From Andrena cerasifolii (Eukaryota > Arthropoda > Insecta > Hymenoptera > Andrenidae): a stretch of 64,000 nucleotides of DNA. The stretch spans positions 5,704,001 to 5,768,000 of the forward strand of contig NC_135126.1 of assembly GCF_050908995.1 (NCBI RefSeq). The letters run 5' to 3'. Made by a program: the position numbers and the translations under genes. Within the stretch, counting starts at the first letter, position 1; the number at the start of each line of letters is the position of its first letter. The notes under the pieces were generated by a model. That model had not been told where the DNA came from. It saw only the letters and a program-made list of their open reading frames with translations, and did not search any database. Below, piece by piece: positions 45,301 to 57,092 of this stretch.

Positions 45301-48300
45301 CTTTGATACACGGGCCGGAGAATTATATATATATATTTCATGCTATCGGGGCCGTTTCGCAATTACATATGCGTCTCTTCGCCTCAGATTTCATTCGTTC
45401 GCGTAACAGTGACTCAAGCGAGGCGTCGTGAATTCGCCAACTGCTTTTCCTGCGATTCACTCTCGCTCACTTTCTCCAACCTCCGCCAGAGGGAAACGAA
45501 CCCGGGCCTCCCTGGATGAGGCAACTCTCGTTGCCCGATCCGTAGCGCAATTAACGAGGGATCGTTCCTACGGATGCAACCAGTTGAATTCGTCCGATAA
45601 CCGGTATTCCCACGTAACCGAAAGCCAGCAAGTGGAAGGAAAACCTGACCTGCTTCGCCTGTTCCCCCGCGCTAACCTATCCCGTGGAAAAGAAGGAGGG
45701 CCGAGTATGTTCTTTGTTTTCCACGGCGGATGGCATTATCTAGATCCCAGCGGCGCGGCTGCGACACTGCCGTTCGACAGGCGTAGAGCAGCGACGGAAC
45801 AATACGGTCGCGGAGGGAAAAATTTCAAGCGGTCGAGCTATTATCGTCCCCGGGCCGCGCGGCTCGTGTTTACAGAAGACGGTAAGATCCCTCGCGGGGC
45901 AAGAGATCTCTCGCGCACGTGACTCGCGTGGCGAGGGACGATTGCGGACAATGGGGGCCATTGGAAAGTCATTCGGTCGTCACCGAAGGTGGCCGCGCTA
46001 CGCGGATTTCAGCGGTTTCGCGCTCTCGGCAAGCGGCCCGGCGTTACGCTGGGTCATACCACGCGCGTGACCCACTTCAGCCGTTGAAAAACGAGAAATT
46101 AAAGCTCGCAGGAACGCGCGCCTTTCGAGCGGCCGACCATCTTGGATTTCAGTGCCTCTGACCGTGTCCACGAGTCCATGAATCGAGCGAATATCTGCAG
46201 CCTCTCGATTAGGATAAGTCGTGTCGCTATCACCCCGGTTGCTACTACAAGTCACCACTACACGGACCTTTTATCGAGGGAGCTGCGCGATAGTGTTTTG
46301 AGAATGGTCAACAAGGCCGTGCACAAGATATCGGGAGTTATTTATAAACAACCGAATGAAATTAGAATCTTTGCTTCAGCATGGGAACAGAAGGCGAGAT
46401 CGGGCGCGTGATTACCACGAGCGACGAATTTCTGCCGGAGCGGTGTCCTTTTTAGAGGAACAAGGACGGAGCCAACGGTTGCCAAAGAGGAGTCGCTTCG
46501 ATTGACCGATAATCGTGGGGCACGGGTTGCAGGGTTCATCGGGGTGACGCAGGAAATCCGCGTGGCTCAGCGACGCGCCCCGTTACATGCTCATTAAACA
46601 AATTACTCGTATTCTTCGGTGCACGTGTCACGCTCTCGCGGTGAATTAATCTCGTCGCGGAAAAGGGGGAAACCCGAGGCGCGAGAGGATGGCGCGCGGC
46701 GAGGTACGTTGGCCTCTGCACGGAGGTCGAAAAGACGCGGCGCATGAAAAGTATTCGTCGCTCGGAAAATAGCGCGCGCGAGTGTAGGACGGCGGAGAGT
46801 GTTAGCGCGACGGGAAGGAACTTTCATCGGGAAGGGAAAAGTTGGGCGCGACTACGATAGAGAGATCCCCGGGCCTTCGTTTCTTTCCTTTCTTCTTGCG
46901 GCTGAACGGGAGACGTTTCCAGCCATCGCTTTCGAGTGAAAGCGCCTGCTGCTCGCACAACGGAGACCGGCGAGCTTTCGTCCTCGGTATCCCCGTTTCC
47001 AGGGGCGAAAGCAATTTCAGGAGTTCAGTTCCTCGGAGTCTTCTTCACAATCCGACTCGCTGCTGCCTGTTGGGTAGGTATAATTAATACGCGGCACTAG
47101 TCGACGCATGAAATTTACCCGAGCACGTTATTCCCGTTATTCATGGCGTGTGCTTCTCGTCTAGCCGCGGCCCTTCCAACAACAAGTGACTGGACACGGA
47201 TATGTCCAACGAGCTTTCGACGGTCATTGACTCTTTGCTAGTGCCCGCTGAAGGGTCAACCGTGGGGAGAGCCGAGCGCACGGCAGATGCGCTCGAGGTC
47301 GATAAGCTTCGAAACCATGGGGATACTTTATACGGGTGGAATTTGTAAACGAAAACAAAGGACGGCGACGGTGCCAGCTTCTATGGCACCGGGCAACTTT
47401 TCTTCCATAAAGAAGTACTCGTCTCCTAGGGTGTGAGAATTATTTTACAATCTCGAATTCAGGACCTTGCAGCGAGAGGGGTGCAGCTCTCTCATCTTTA
47501 CCAACATCGAGTAAATTAGACAGAATAGTTTGTGAAATTATTGCTCTAACTTAAGATTAACGTTGAAGTCGTGTGACCACAAAGGGTGTATCGAACCCAT
47601 GGCAATTTTTTTTTCTTTGCCAACAGTTCTGTCAATTTTTAGCCCTTAATATTACAATTTAAAAATTTGAGGAATTTTAATAAAAAAAAACGCTTTCTCC
47701 TACAACTATTTTTTCAACTACTCATCATATCAAAATTTACAGTTCTATAAAAATACTGATAGAGCATGATTGTATGAGTACTACGAATGTACAATTATCA
47801 CTGAAAAGTTAAGAAATTTAAAAATACGAAAATGGTAACTCAAAAATGACGTTGGGGTGCAGTGAACCCCATGTCACCAATTTGTGATAATAAGATGTGA
47901 CCACGAAGGGTTAAAAAGAGAATATTAATTGAAAAATATATATTTTCACACAATAAGTAGCGATGATTGAGTTGATAAGTTTTTATTTCCATTTTGGGCG
48001 AATTTTAAAATCTGTAGTGCAGCGTCAAGATTTGCAATAAATCCTCATTTTTTATCTGCTTTATTACGTATATTATACGTCATAAGTAAAAAACTGTGAA
48101 AAATGAATCTGCACCCCTCTTGCTGCAAGGTCCTCAATTTCTCTGGACCAACTGGAAAAAGACAGACCTCTATCGTCGAAATTATCGTCAACGATCCCAT
48201 CCCCCTTCACGAAGGAATTCGATAACTCCGAGCAGACCATTAAAAATTCTTCGAAAGCAGTTTAAGTTAATTCCTCCCCCTCGAGCGGATTTCGCTGCGG

Positions 48301-51300
48301 CCTTAAGAGGCCGTCAATTATCAAAATTATGGCCGAGCGTGCCTCTCGAGGCACGCGTACTCAGACGTTTGGCTTTTTCATGGCGAAAGAACGGGAGGCT
48401 GGCGGATCTCGCCGGCCCCGAGGACCGACGACGCGAAACGCTACAAAAACGAAGGGCGAGGGACAAAGAGGGAATCGGAGAAAGCGAAAGGGTGAGAGCG
48501 AGGGGGCGAGGATCGGGGGTGGGGGCGGAGATTGGAAAGGGATACAGAGGACGCGTGGATGAGAGGAAAAACAGACAGAGCGGCAGGGACGCGAAATGAA
48601 AAGGGGGATGAAGGGAGGATCGATAATTCCAGCATTTGCTCACCTCGTACACGTTCGGGTGCCAAACTTTCGTCATAAACTGAATGCTCGGTGGACTGTA
48701 CGGATAATCTGGCGGGAACTTCATGCGTGCCTGCAACAGAAACAACGCCAAACGTTAACTCGTTACCAAAGAAAAGAAGGAAAGAAAAAAAAAACATCGT
48801 CCACGATGCTCGCGAAATCGATCGCCAATCGAGTGGCCGTTTTCGTGAAAACGGTCAAAAGACTTCGGAGCCCCAGGGGCGGGGGAATTATTTACAAGCC
48901 GTTTGCGAATTGCTCGTCGCGTTCGGGAGGAGGGGGAAAAAAAAAAGTTGCGCGCACAGGCCAGGGAGCGCAGCCGAGCGAGGGGTGAATTTGCCCGGAA
49001 AACATCGTGGATCGCAGGGGCGGTCCGGGGAATTCGATCTGTTTTGCGTATCGGAACGGGAGAGGAGTGCTTTCCCGTTTGCCGCGCAACAGCGGCAAAC
49101 GGCGAGAAATACAGTGCAGGGAACGGTTCGTTATCAGAACGCTCTGATGCCCGAGTTGCTCCGCTGCGGTGTTTCGAAAACATTTCCTCTGCGAGTTATA
49201 AACAAGCTTTTACCTATGGCAGGGTGAGTGGTCCCCGATTAATTTGGAGAACGCAGGTTCCGCCGCGGGGGGAAACAGAGCGGGAGGCAACGAACTGTAG
49301 CCGATGATCGACGATCGGCGGAAAGCATCGACGCACCGCGCGCTCGCCGGAGCGGTTGAAGCAGTTGGAGTGCGCTCAGAAAAGGGACGCCCTCTCCCTC
49401 CTGCCGCGTTTCATCAGACCGCGTCTGTGTAGGTACGGAATGAATCCATTTCGCAGGGTGTACCGTAAGGGTCGGCCATCCCGCCGCTGCTGACGGACTT
49501 TCGTCGATGCCTCGGCGACGGGACGCTATATTGATCGCAACCTGGTCATGGCCCAAATATCCAACCCCGTCCTCCGGGATACAGCGCGTCCTACAATTAA
49601 CTTACTTTTTCACATATCTCGCCGCTCTGCGTTTCTATTTCAAACGGCATTACTTCCATCCACGGCGCGCAACGCCCCAAATTAATTAACAGGGCTGTAA
49701 ATTTTTTAATATTTTTCTAAGGCTGACACTGGAGGCCAAGTTCAGTGGCGCACCCAGAGAGGGGGCCAGGCAGCCCTGGCACCGCCAAAACGGGACTTTG
49801 TAAAAGGACAAGAACACTGGATACTATTCTTTAAATAAATTATAATCACCTAAGGAGTTTTATTGAATCTCCATTAAAAGTATTGTTACCCCTTCGACTC
49901 GGCTCCCCCCAATATTAAATCCCGAATGCGCCACTGGTCCAGTTAATGTGCTTCTGTGTCCATTAAACATGAAAGATAGATTCCTTTGTTCCTCCACTTT
50001 TAGTCACCGAAATGGGTCGTTCCGAGAGCTTCTGATTGTTCCAGAGGTACTCTAACGATAAGTAAAGTAAAAAAGAAAACCGAAGCGGCTCGTGCATCGC
50101 TTTCCCCCCCACGACGATGAGCATCGACCGGCGCTCCGTTCAATGCGACACCGCGAGATCGATCGCGCTTATCAGAGAGCAATCTCGCATGACATCGGGC
50201 ACAGGCGTTCTCAGAAGCGCGGATAAGATCGATGGTCCGTGCAGCCCCGCTGGATTGCTCGGATTCCTCGAAACAGTGCCGGTAATGCGCACGAAACGAT
50301 CGAGAACGTTTCCGCGTTATAAATCGATCCCCAGCTAGCGAGGATACGATGACGATCGGGGCAGCGCTCGTCGTCGGCGTTAAAAATAATATCGCAACGT
50401 GTCTGTATAACACGTAAGGAGGAACAGGCGGGCGCGTGCATTCGATTGTGTTCAATAATGCAGCGGGCTCGACGCGTGGACAGGCAACTGTTACCTTGAC
50501 AATAGCGTAATGGTAGGTAAAAAGAAGAGGAGTTTTTGTCGGCTCGCGGACGCGTTGGATGGCCAGGAAGAGGGAAAGAAATGTTCCCCATTGATCGGAC
50601 ACCGGGATCGATACTAATTGAATTAAGCGAAGCGCGATTATCGTTATTTCATTGCCGCGTTATTCGAAAGAGAGTTTTCCCTTGGCGAGCCACCTTCGCG
50701 CCGCGCGACCTACAAATTTTCGCGACCCATTTCAGCGATAAGCACTCGAGGGTCGCTCCTTAGATGGCGAGCGGCGTTGCGCCCGTGTCCGATTCAGGGG
50801 GATCAAGACGGTGACCTAAATCTCGGAGGCGGACCATCTCGGGTTCGCCTTACTCCCCTGCGAGGCGGTGCTCGCCCTCGCGGCGTTCAAAGTGCAACGG
50901 ATTCCAATGGTCGATCCAGCCTTTTCAATTGTGACGCTTGTGTTTGGTTTATTTCAGCGCGATTGATCGCGTTGCGCGAGCACGTCGTGGGCGCGATTAA
51001 TTACGGGGCGACGACGATACGCGGCGATCAACTGTCCCGCGATAAGCGGGGAGGTACCGGCGGCCGCGTATCGCTCGCTGCGAGGCTGAAGGGAGAGAAC
51101 GCGGGCGAAATGGAAACGTATCTGGCACGTGGAAATCCCTGGGTGATTGCAGACCTCGTTGCTCGAACGTAGGGGGGGGGAAAAAAAGAAAGATTGAAAG
51201 CGCCTGTCCCTGCCGTTCGGGGGAAAGGTTCGGCCGGGATGAAAAAGAAAGGAGGGTATGTATCAAAGGGCAACGCGACCCGTGCTCTCGACACGAAATG

Positions 51301-54300
51301 AGTCTCGACCTTCGGGATATCCCGAGGGTTACTGCAGATCGAACCTGCACGCTTTCGTAAGAAAACCCTGCATTATTCATCGCGAGAGGTTTCACGATTG
51401 CGCAAATGGGAAGTGGAATCGTTTGCCTCTACAGGGTGTAAAAAAAGGTAACGACCCGTGGGTCCCCGGAACAATGAAGATTTGTCGAAGCGGGCTTCAA
51501 GTTCACGGTCAGTTCCCCTGGCTTTTGCATACTCTAGGTACCCTAGAACAGCGAGGGAAGTGGTTCTCGAGTATCGAGGTCAAAACGAATCTTCCGACGA
51601 GCCGCTTTAAATCCCAATTCGTAACTCGCTCCCTAAAAGCAACGCCTATTATATTCCTCGCGCCCTGCCTAGCGCGTCGCTCGAAATAACTTCCATCCTC
51701 CACTCGCGAGCAGCGGGTGCGCCTACCTCGGAAACGCCAGCGAGGCTCTCGGAGCCTTCGGACGAGACTTTTTATCCGTGGATTTCTTCGCATACCTCTC
51801 TCCTCGGAGTTGCTCGGCAGAAGTAACAGCAACCCGTGGATTCCCCGTTAGCGGCCGCCTATCGCGATCAACGATATCCGCGATAGTGTCCCGTTAATAA
51901 CGCGCGAGGCCACGGCCAGCGAATATTCGCGGGTGCGAGGGTGGAACGAGGGACTGCAACGGTGCAGAGCGTTCCAAGGCTCTCTGCGATCCGGGTGGGT
52001 ACATATCGCGAGAGGCGCATCGAATCCGGCAGCAAGAGTTTCGCGGGGAAGGCGTCGAAGCCGTTCCCGCGATGCCCATCTCGCCGTGAGGTGAAAGGAT
52101 TAAACGGGGCCGAAACCGCGTTGGAAGGGGCCCCGCTGGCTCGGCGGTAAGAAAATGACGCGACCAACGCCGCGGAGACCCATTTATCCCCGGCCCTTAG
52201 CGCTGGTAGACGACGCCGGCTGGCTTTTCCCTCCTGGGTAGAAAAATCCCGGCCGTTTATCTCGAGTGGAACGGGATCGGGTGAAAGTCGCTCAGGTGTT
52301 TCGAGGGATGCCAAAGATAGACCGGAGACAATGCTAGATAGCGTTTTATGTAACTCTGCGACCGTATTACGTGTCTCCTATCGGGTCGATCGTAAATCCC
52401 GCGGAAGAAGCGACCGAGCTCGCGACGATAAGACGCGGCATACGGTAAGCGGTAGTATTTTCCTCGCGAAATACTCAATTATCGTTTCCTCGCCCGACGA
52501 GCTCTGTACTCTGCAGGAGAGAAGCTCGCCGGTAATTCCTGCACCCGGGAACGATCGAGACTCGAATTCGGTTTACGGCCGCCTGTAGTCGAAGGAAAAT
52601 TGGATTGAGACGGCTCTCCCGCCTTCTTTCGACAAATCAGCGAGCTGTGACTGCACCACGGCGTCGCAGAACAATGGCAGGCTACGTGCAAAGGGCTATC
52701 GATTGACGTTGCGATTGAAGAGGCTCTTTCCAAACGGTCGCTAATTTGCATGTGTCGCGTAATATCGCGATAATGATCGTCGTAACAAAGAACGCTGATG
52801 CGGTTACGGTACGCGCGGCGACACTGTTTACGATCGCCAGCGAGAGCCAGAGGAGGCTGCCCGTCGAACAGGATTCAAAACACCCACGTAGGACGGGCGA
52901 ATCACGTGTACGCGCCGGGTAAAGCTACCATTCGCAAATAACGGTGTCGCTGGCCGTGCGGTTCGTTACAAGCCAGTTACATTGTGGGAAGACAGGATAC
53001 GCGCTCGCGTTATGCGAATAACCGTTCGTAAATTCATAACGAAGCGGAGAGTGGTTTAGAAAGCGGACCAGGGGCGCATAAAAACCGTAGAACCGACCGC
53101 GGCAGAATTCATTCTACGGTAGCGGGGACTGGGTACCGAACGCACAATGCTATTCGCAATTATCCGTTGCAGCGAGCGCTGGAAAAATGCGGAACTGTAC
53201 CGTAACAGACACGGCAGCCTTCCTTTGGCAACAATAACTGCAATTCAGTCAATTAAGCGTCCCGTTTCACGTGGAAAACATCCCCCTATCAGCCCGCTAA
53301 AGTAATTAACGAACGGCGAGCGTGTGATGCACGCGAAACGGTTCGATAGGACTCCTGTCGCAGATTTAAAATCATCACGGAATGCAGGTCAACCGATCCG
53401 CGTACACCGAGCGAGCCTTGGTTTCCAGGATTGCCCAATGCAGCTTGGAAATCGTCGCTCGGCCTGCATCGTTTAAAAATTCACCCGGCTGAAACTCGTG
53501 GCTGCGCGGTGTTTTCACTTGAATTTTGCGTGTAATTGATGCACACTGTGCATAATAATGTGCTAAACTCGCGGGACAATTGCATAAAAGTGATGGCAGT
53601 AAAAGTTGCTCAGCAATGATCGCTTTTCTCAATGTCAACGTCTTCGAGCGCTGAAGCTGGTCTCTCTTTACAGGGAAGTCACTAAACTACGCGCCGTTCA
53701 AGTTGGTCTTTAATTTAAGCATTCGGGAAACCATGTGGTTCCATTAAATAAGAGACTGGCGTCCCTGAAAGCTCGAAAACAATATTAAGGAAGATGATGT
53801 TCCAGTTGTCGTATTTCCCTCTTTAAACTGCGCGACTTTTATCCTCCACTTCTTTGCAAGTTTAAAAGCAATGGAAGCATCGTGCGTCCGCGTCCTGTAT
53901 CCGTGGTTTTAATGATATTTATTTATTATTATTCCACGCTCTGAACGCGTACTAAATTTATTAATATTATTCGCAACGTATCGCGACGTGTGTAGATACG
54001 AAACTTTTGCGTCAATTCTCTCGTAACATCTTTAACAGAATTTCACACGGACCTCGCGACGAGCGGTATCGTTTGACCATACGTGGCTCGTCGATAAAAC
54101 CAGCGATCATCGGGAAAAAAAAACACCCGATGTATGCATCGCTATCTTTCTCTGATCGAGATGATCGTATCGCACTGCGTGGCTTTTACACGGAAACGCT
54201 AACGGACGCTCGGGTTTTCGAAATATGTATATAAGTATCCCTGCCAAGGTTGGAGAAAAATAGAATCAACATTGTTTTGAAGCGTAGAATCATACCAGCG

Positions 54301-54848
54301 ATAGCGAATTGGATTGATCGTAACGAGAAACGATGCGAAATGAACGTGTTACAATGGCCTGCGCTGTATTTAAAATCCATGTATCGTTTCCCTTTAAACG
54401 TACCGCTAGTATCGAATTTAAAAAAGTAACGTCTGTAGCTGCGCGCGATAATGCTCGGACGTAACGAAGCCAACTTTCGTATTTATACGACAAAGGGGCC
54501 CGCGAACGTTCGCTGGAACTCGCAATCGACGAAAGAGAAATCAGAGAAACATAACCAACAAAATGGAAAGCGTACTCTATCGCGACATCAACACATACAC
54601 GCACACAAAGAAACGCTCTGCATCCGATGAAGTTCCCGGGTCGAGCGAAGCCTGGGAATAATTATAATAATTACCTTGAAGTATCCTCCTTGGTAAAGCG
54701 TATCCGGAGGCCCGAAGATAGCCACTTCCCACTCAAACATGTTGTCCTCGTTAACGAGTTTCACGCGGAACCCCTCGACGGGTTCCTCCTGGAGGCTTTT
54801 ATATTCGAGGGCGAGCGCCCTAAGAGCGCTGCTGGTCGGTTGTGCCAT
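39341..54848 (-). CDS. UBE2R2: Ubiquitin-conjugating enzyme E2 R (CDC34 family), 5 coding exons
   Basis: The enzyme transfers ubiquitin from E1 to substrates with SCF-type E3 ligases and builds K48 chains. Exons are 54848-54675, 48730-48644, 40642-40545, 39912-39778 and 39563-39341, phases agree, and the product is 238 residues (human UBE2R1 236, UBE2R2 238). The UBC fold runs from EYKSLQEEPVEGFRVKLV through WEVAIFGPPDTLYQGGYFK and YPYSPPSIQFMTKVWHPN. The catalytic Cys92 is in NGDLCISILHPP. The acidic loop typical of CDC34 follows (DDPQSGELPCERWNPTQNVR). The C-terminal tail is strongly acidic (YDDEYELDDDEDDQ), as needed for E3 docking in this family. Introns 1 and 2 are very long (5.9 and 8.0 kb). 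Choice between the R1 and R2 names is not certain; insects usually have one copy. Confidence 0.95.
40148..40483 (-). mobile_element. MITE-like element, copy 2 (complete), in UBE2R intron 3
   Basis: The ends are AGTAGGGTG (40148-40156) and CACCCTACT (40475-40483), a perfect 9-base inverted repeat, flanked by GCAC on both sides (40144-40147 and 40484-40487). The 336-base body has no coding capacity. About 150 bases match copy 1 at about 6160-6331 in reverse orientation. The element fills about half of the 632-base intron and ends 62 bases from the exon 3 splice donor. Confidence 0.72.
41385..41680 (-). mobile_element. tRNA-derived SINE-like element B in UBE2R intron 2
   Basis: On the minus strand, a module containing GATATTGTGGGGTCAGGAAA (41659-41640) precedes a class II (long variable arm) tRNA-like stretch at about 41467-41391. 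This has terminal pairing CGGGTCG/CGGCCCG (7 bp), an A-box-like GGTGGAGTTGGTTAGG and a B-box GGGTTCAAATCCC. It resembles serine/leucine tRNAs, but the anticodon stem is imperfect. The upstream module matches that of element A at 11.7 kb. Between module and tRNA part lies a nested inverted-repeat insertion (41497-41630). Confidence 0.65.
41497..41630. mobile_element. Small MITE nested in SINE-like element B
   Basis: 27-base terminal inverted repeats (41497-41523 and 41604-41630; ends AAGGC...GGCGAAGCG) match except at three positions. The body is AT-rich and non-coding, 134 bases in all, with TA-containing flanks. Its absence at the equivalent place in element A supports insertion after the SINE-like element formed. 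Confidence 0.68.
47461..48134. mobile_element. Non-autonomous DNA transposon with 26-base inverted ends
   Basis: Left end 47461-47486 and right end 48109-48134 are inverted copies with one mismatch (AGGACCTTGCAGC, then G or A, then AGAGGGGTGCAG). The 674-base body is AT-rich and has no open frame of note. The motif TGACCACRAAGGGT occurs twice in direct orientation (about 47574 and 47898). Flanks share AATT one base away from each end, so the target duplication is uncertain. Confidence 0.7.
48731..54674. other. UBE2R intron 1 (5.9 kb), GC-rich, no gene
   Basis: GC- and CpG-rich intronic DNA. Apart from a small hAT-like element at 49743-49936, I recognise no coding sequence or RNA gene. Confidence 0.6.
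49743..49936. mobile_element. hAT-like MITE in UBE2R intron 1
   Basis: CAGTGGCGCA (49743-49752) and its exact inverse TGCGCCACTG (49927-49936) bound a 194-base AT-rich, non-coding body. The eight bases outside each end (GCCAAGTT and GTCCAGTT) agree at six positions, as expected for an aged 8-base hAT target duplication. Confidence 0.72.
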
Positions 54849-56107
54849 ATTTCGCGGGTCGGTGATCAGAATCACGGCCCGTTGCGGAGAGCAGAACGTC
54901 CGAGAGCCTCCTGAAGTGGTAGCACCGAACACCACAGTCGGACGGACGCCTTTACGAACACTGCTCCTTCCCCCGAGACAGAATCAATTTCCAACGGCTC
55001 TCCCACGGTTAAACTCGAGGCCTCCGCCACGATTTCCTTTCCTCGTAGCTCGACTCGACGCACCGTGATCGATCACACGCGGCAGGACGTTCTCTGCGGC
55101 GATACAGTGCGATCCTGCACACGAGATAAACAAAGAAATACGATTCGGACCTACGAACTGCGAAGTGCCCTGCAGTCAAGAATACACCATTCCCCGACGC
55201 ACGCACCTCTAACAAAACAGCTGACGTACCTTCTGCGTCAGCGTTGCACACCGCGCATGCGCGCTACCAGCTTCCCCCTATTCTTCCCTTTAACGGCGAC
55301 GATTTACGGGTTAAAATATGCGAGGAACGGAGCGATCGTTCTACCCGAATCCGCGCGAAGGTTGCCGTTTAAATCGTCCCGATTAACGATTAAATGTTCC
55401 GACTGATTCGTTGCTCGGTGTAAGAAACTTCTATACTTCCTGTTTCCTCATTGGAAGGTATTCCCCCAATCACGTGACGCGCAAGGAAGCGATGATTATT
55501 CTTCTGGCTCGAGCGCTTCTCATTAAAGGGTGACGTTGATTGGTCGGTCCAGTTAGCACGCGCGTATCAAAGTCCAATCAGCGGAAGCTGTGCCATAGCA
55601 TTTGTTCATTGGATCCTACTGGACAAACAATACGAACATAGATTTGTTAAGCTTTGAAACATGGAAACATTGTGCTTTACGCATTATGCGTTTACACCTA
55701 CGCATGTGGATATGTAGGATGAATCGAACTTAATATAGAAATATGAGAAGGTGTAGTTTAGAAATGTATAAAATGAATGCAAATTTGAAAATAAATATAA
55801 GAAATCATTTTTGAAATTGTTTCGCAATAAGATTAAGTCGCAACGATTCTTTGGTTTTAAGGACATATAATTTTTGTTGACTCACGGTGACGCTCAGTTT
55901 CCCCACTACTTTTTTCATATCTCCGCATTATAGTCTGTTTTTTATCGTCTTATCCGCGTATATAAGTTCTCTCCAAAACGCCATCGTTATTTCTGATTAA
56001 CGGGGTGCTCGAGCTTGAAATCAATCTTAGCTGAACGTTCGAAGGAATTGATACTGTACGAAGTAGTGAAATACTTAAAACTTTAAAGAAATATATCCAC
56101 CTCAGTC
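54849..56107. promoter_or_regulatory. Divergent promoter region between UBE2R and MGST1
   Basis: The two start codons are 1.26 kb apart on opposite strands. The UBE2R side (54.85-55.4 kb) is CpG-rich and TATA-less; the MGST1 side is AT-richer with a TATA-like element. No coding sequence is visible in between. Confidence 0.5.
55959..55966 (+). promoter_or_regulatory. Candidate TATA box for the MGST1-like gene
   Basis: TATATAAG stands 142 bases upstream of the start codon, which leaves room for a 5'UTR of about 110 bases. Position and sequence fit a TATA box; usage is inferred. Confidence 0.4.
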
Positions 56108-56622
56108 ATGCTTGCCATAGACCCGGAACTGTTTAAAGTTTTTGGCTTCTGGGGCAGTATACTTGCTCTAAAACTATTGGCAATGGCACCATTAACAGCG
56201 CGTTACAGATTTGCAAAGAAGGTATTATTACTGCAGTAGGAAACAAATAGTCTTTACGCACGAGCAGAAAATATCGTTAATTTCTGTATTTATTACAGAT
56301 ATTTATAAATCCAGATGATCTTACATTCGCAAAAAAAGGAACTGTTACTAACAATGATCCAGACATTGAACGGGTACGAAGGGCGCATCTGAACGATTTA
56401 GAAAACATTCCCATCTGGTACATAGTTACGGCTCTCTGGCTAACCACAGGACCTTCTGCGTGGCTAGCTGGAATCTTGATCAAGGGTTTCGTGTTCGCCA
56501 GGATCACTCATACTTTAGTGTACGCTATTTACCCGATGCAGCCTCACAGAGCACTTGGCTTTTTCGTGGGATGCAGTATTACGGCGTACCAAGCAATTAG
56601 TACTCTGTTATATTACCTTTAA
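56108..56622 (+). CDS. Mgstl: Microsomal glutathione S-transferase 1-like (MAPEG family)
   Basis: This is a small integral membrane enzyme of the ER and mitochondrial outer membrane that conjugates glutathione to lipophilic electrophiles and reduces lipid peroxides. The two exons are 56108-56221 and 56299-56622, joined in phase 0, giving 145 residues (human MGST1 155). The start is the only Met before the first membrane helix. Four hydrophobic segments are visible: FWGSILALKLLAMAPL, IWYIVTALWLTTG, AWLAGILIKGFVFARI and LGFFVGCSITAYQAIS. The MAPEG signature region is ERVRRAHLNDLENIP, whose charged residues contribute to glutathione binding in the family. The gene looks intact. It is divergent from UBE2R and followed by a P450 pseudogene, another detoxification-type gene, but the proximity may be chance. 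Confidence 0.93.
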
Positions 56623-56843
56623 TTCCCAAGATTATACCTTTGTTTTTTGTATGTATTTTATTATCTGATAATACATGTGAATGGAGATTATTATGTAACA
56701 AACATTTATATTATATTTTTATATATGTCTTACACGGAGCGTAGAGACGTGGTTTATGAAAAAGAATCAGGGCTGTATGTAATATTATTAACAAACTTTT
56801 TGATGTCCGTATTGAAATGTAAACATGTAATTTCTAGAATTCG

Positions 56844-56849
56844 AATAAA
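56844..56849 (+). terminator. Candidate polyadenylation signal of the MGST1-like gene (AATAAA)
   Basis: AATAAA lies 222 bases after the stop codon, in AT-rich sequence. It is the first canonical signal on this strand after the stop that I noticed. Confidence 0.45.
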
Positions 56850-57092
56850 TTTATTCTTACAAATTTGCATGTGAAATAGTATGTTTAAAAAACTTCCTGC
56901 ATCATATAAGTATTTCATGTTTACTTCAGTGGTCATTTGATTATCAGTGCTTTTAATGAACTAGCTGTAAATTACTAGCTGTAGATTATCATACACATAA
57001 GTTTGACCTACTAAAAAATTGCCCTGAATGATAATATAAAGCTTGACTACTCATGGAATAGGCTTATTTCTTTTCTTCACTCATGTAAATCA

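Larger units (their letters stand above)
40643..48643. other. UBE2R intron 2 (8.0 kb), GC-rich with embedded elements
   Basis: No coding exon could be supported, although the high GC content leaves many open frames. Embedded features are a tRNA-derived SINE-like element with a nested MITE (41.4-41.7 kb), short GA tracts (44176-44193), a TATA tract (45325-45338) and a 674-base inverted-repeat element (47461-48134). Confidence 0.6.

Noticed and set aside
45428..45922. Plus-strand 164-codon open frame in UBE2R intron 2
   Set aside because: High GC content lengthens chance open frames; no domain, no splice-consistent partner exon.
48096..48599. Plus-strand 167-codon open frame
   Set aside because: It overlaps the transposon end and UBE2R intron sequence; Arg/Lys-rich chance frame.
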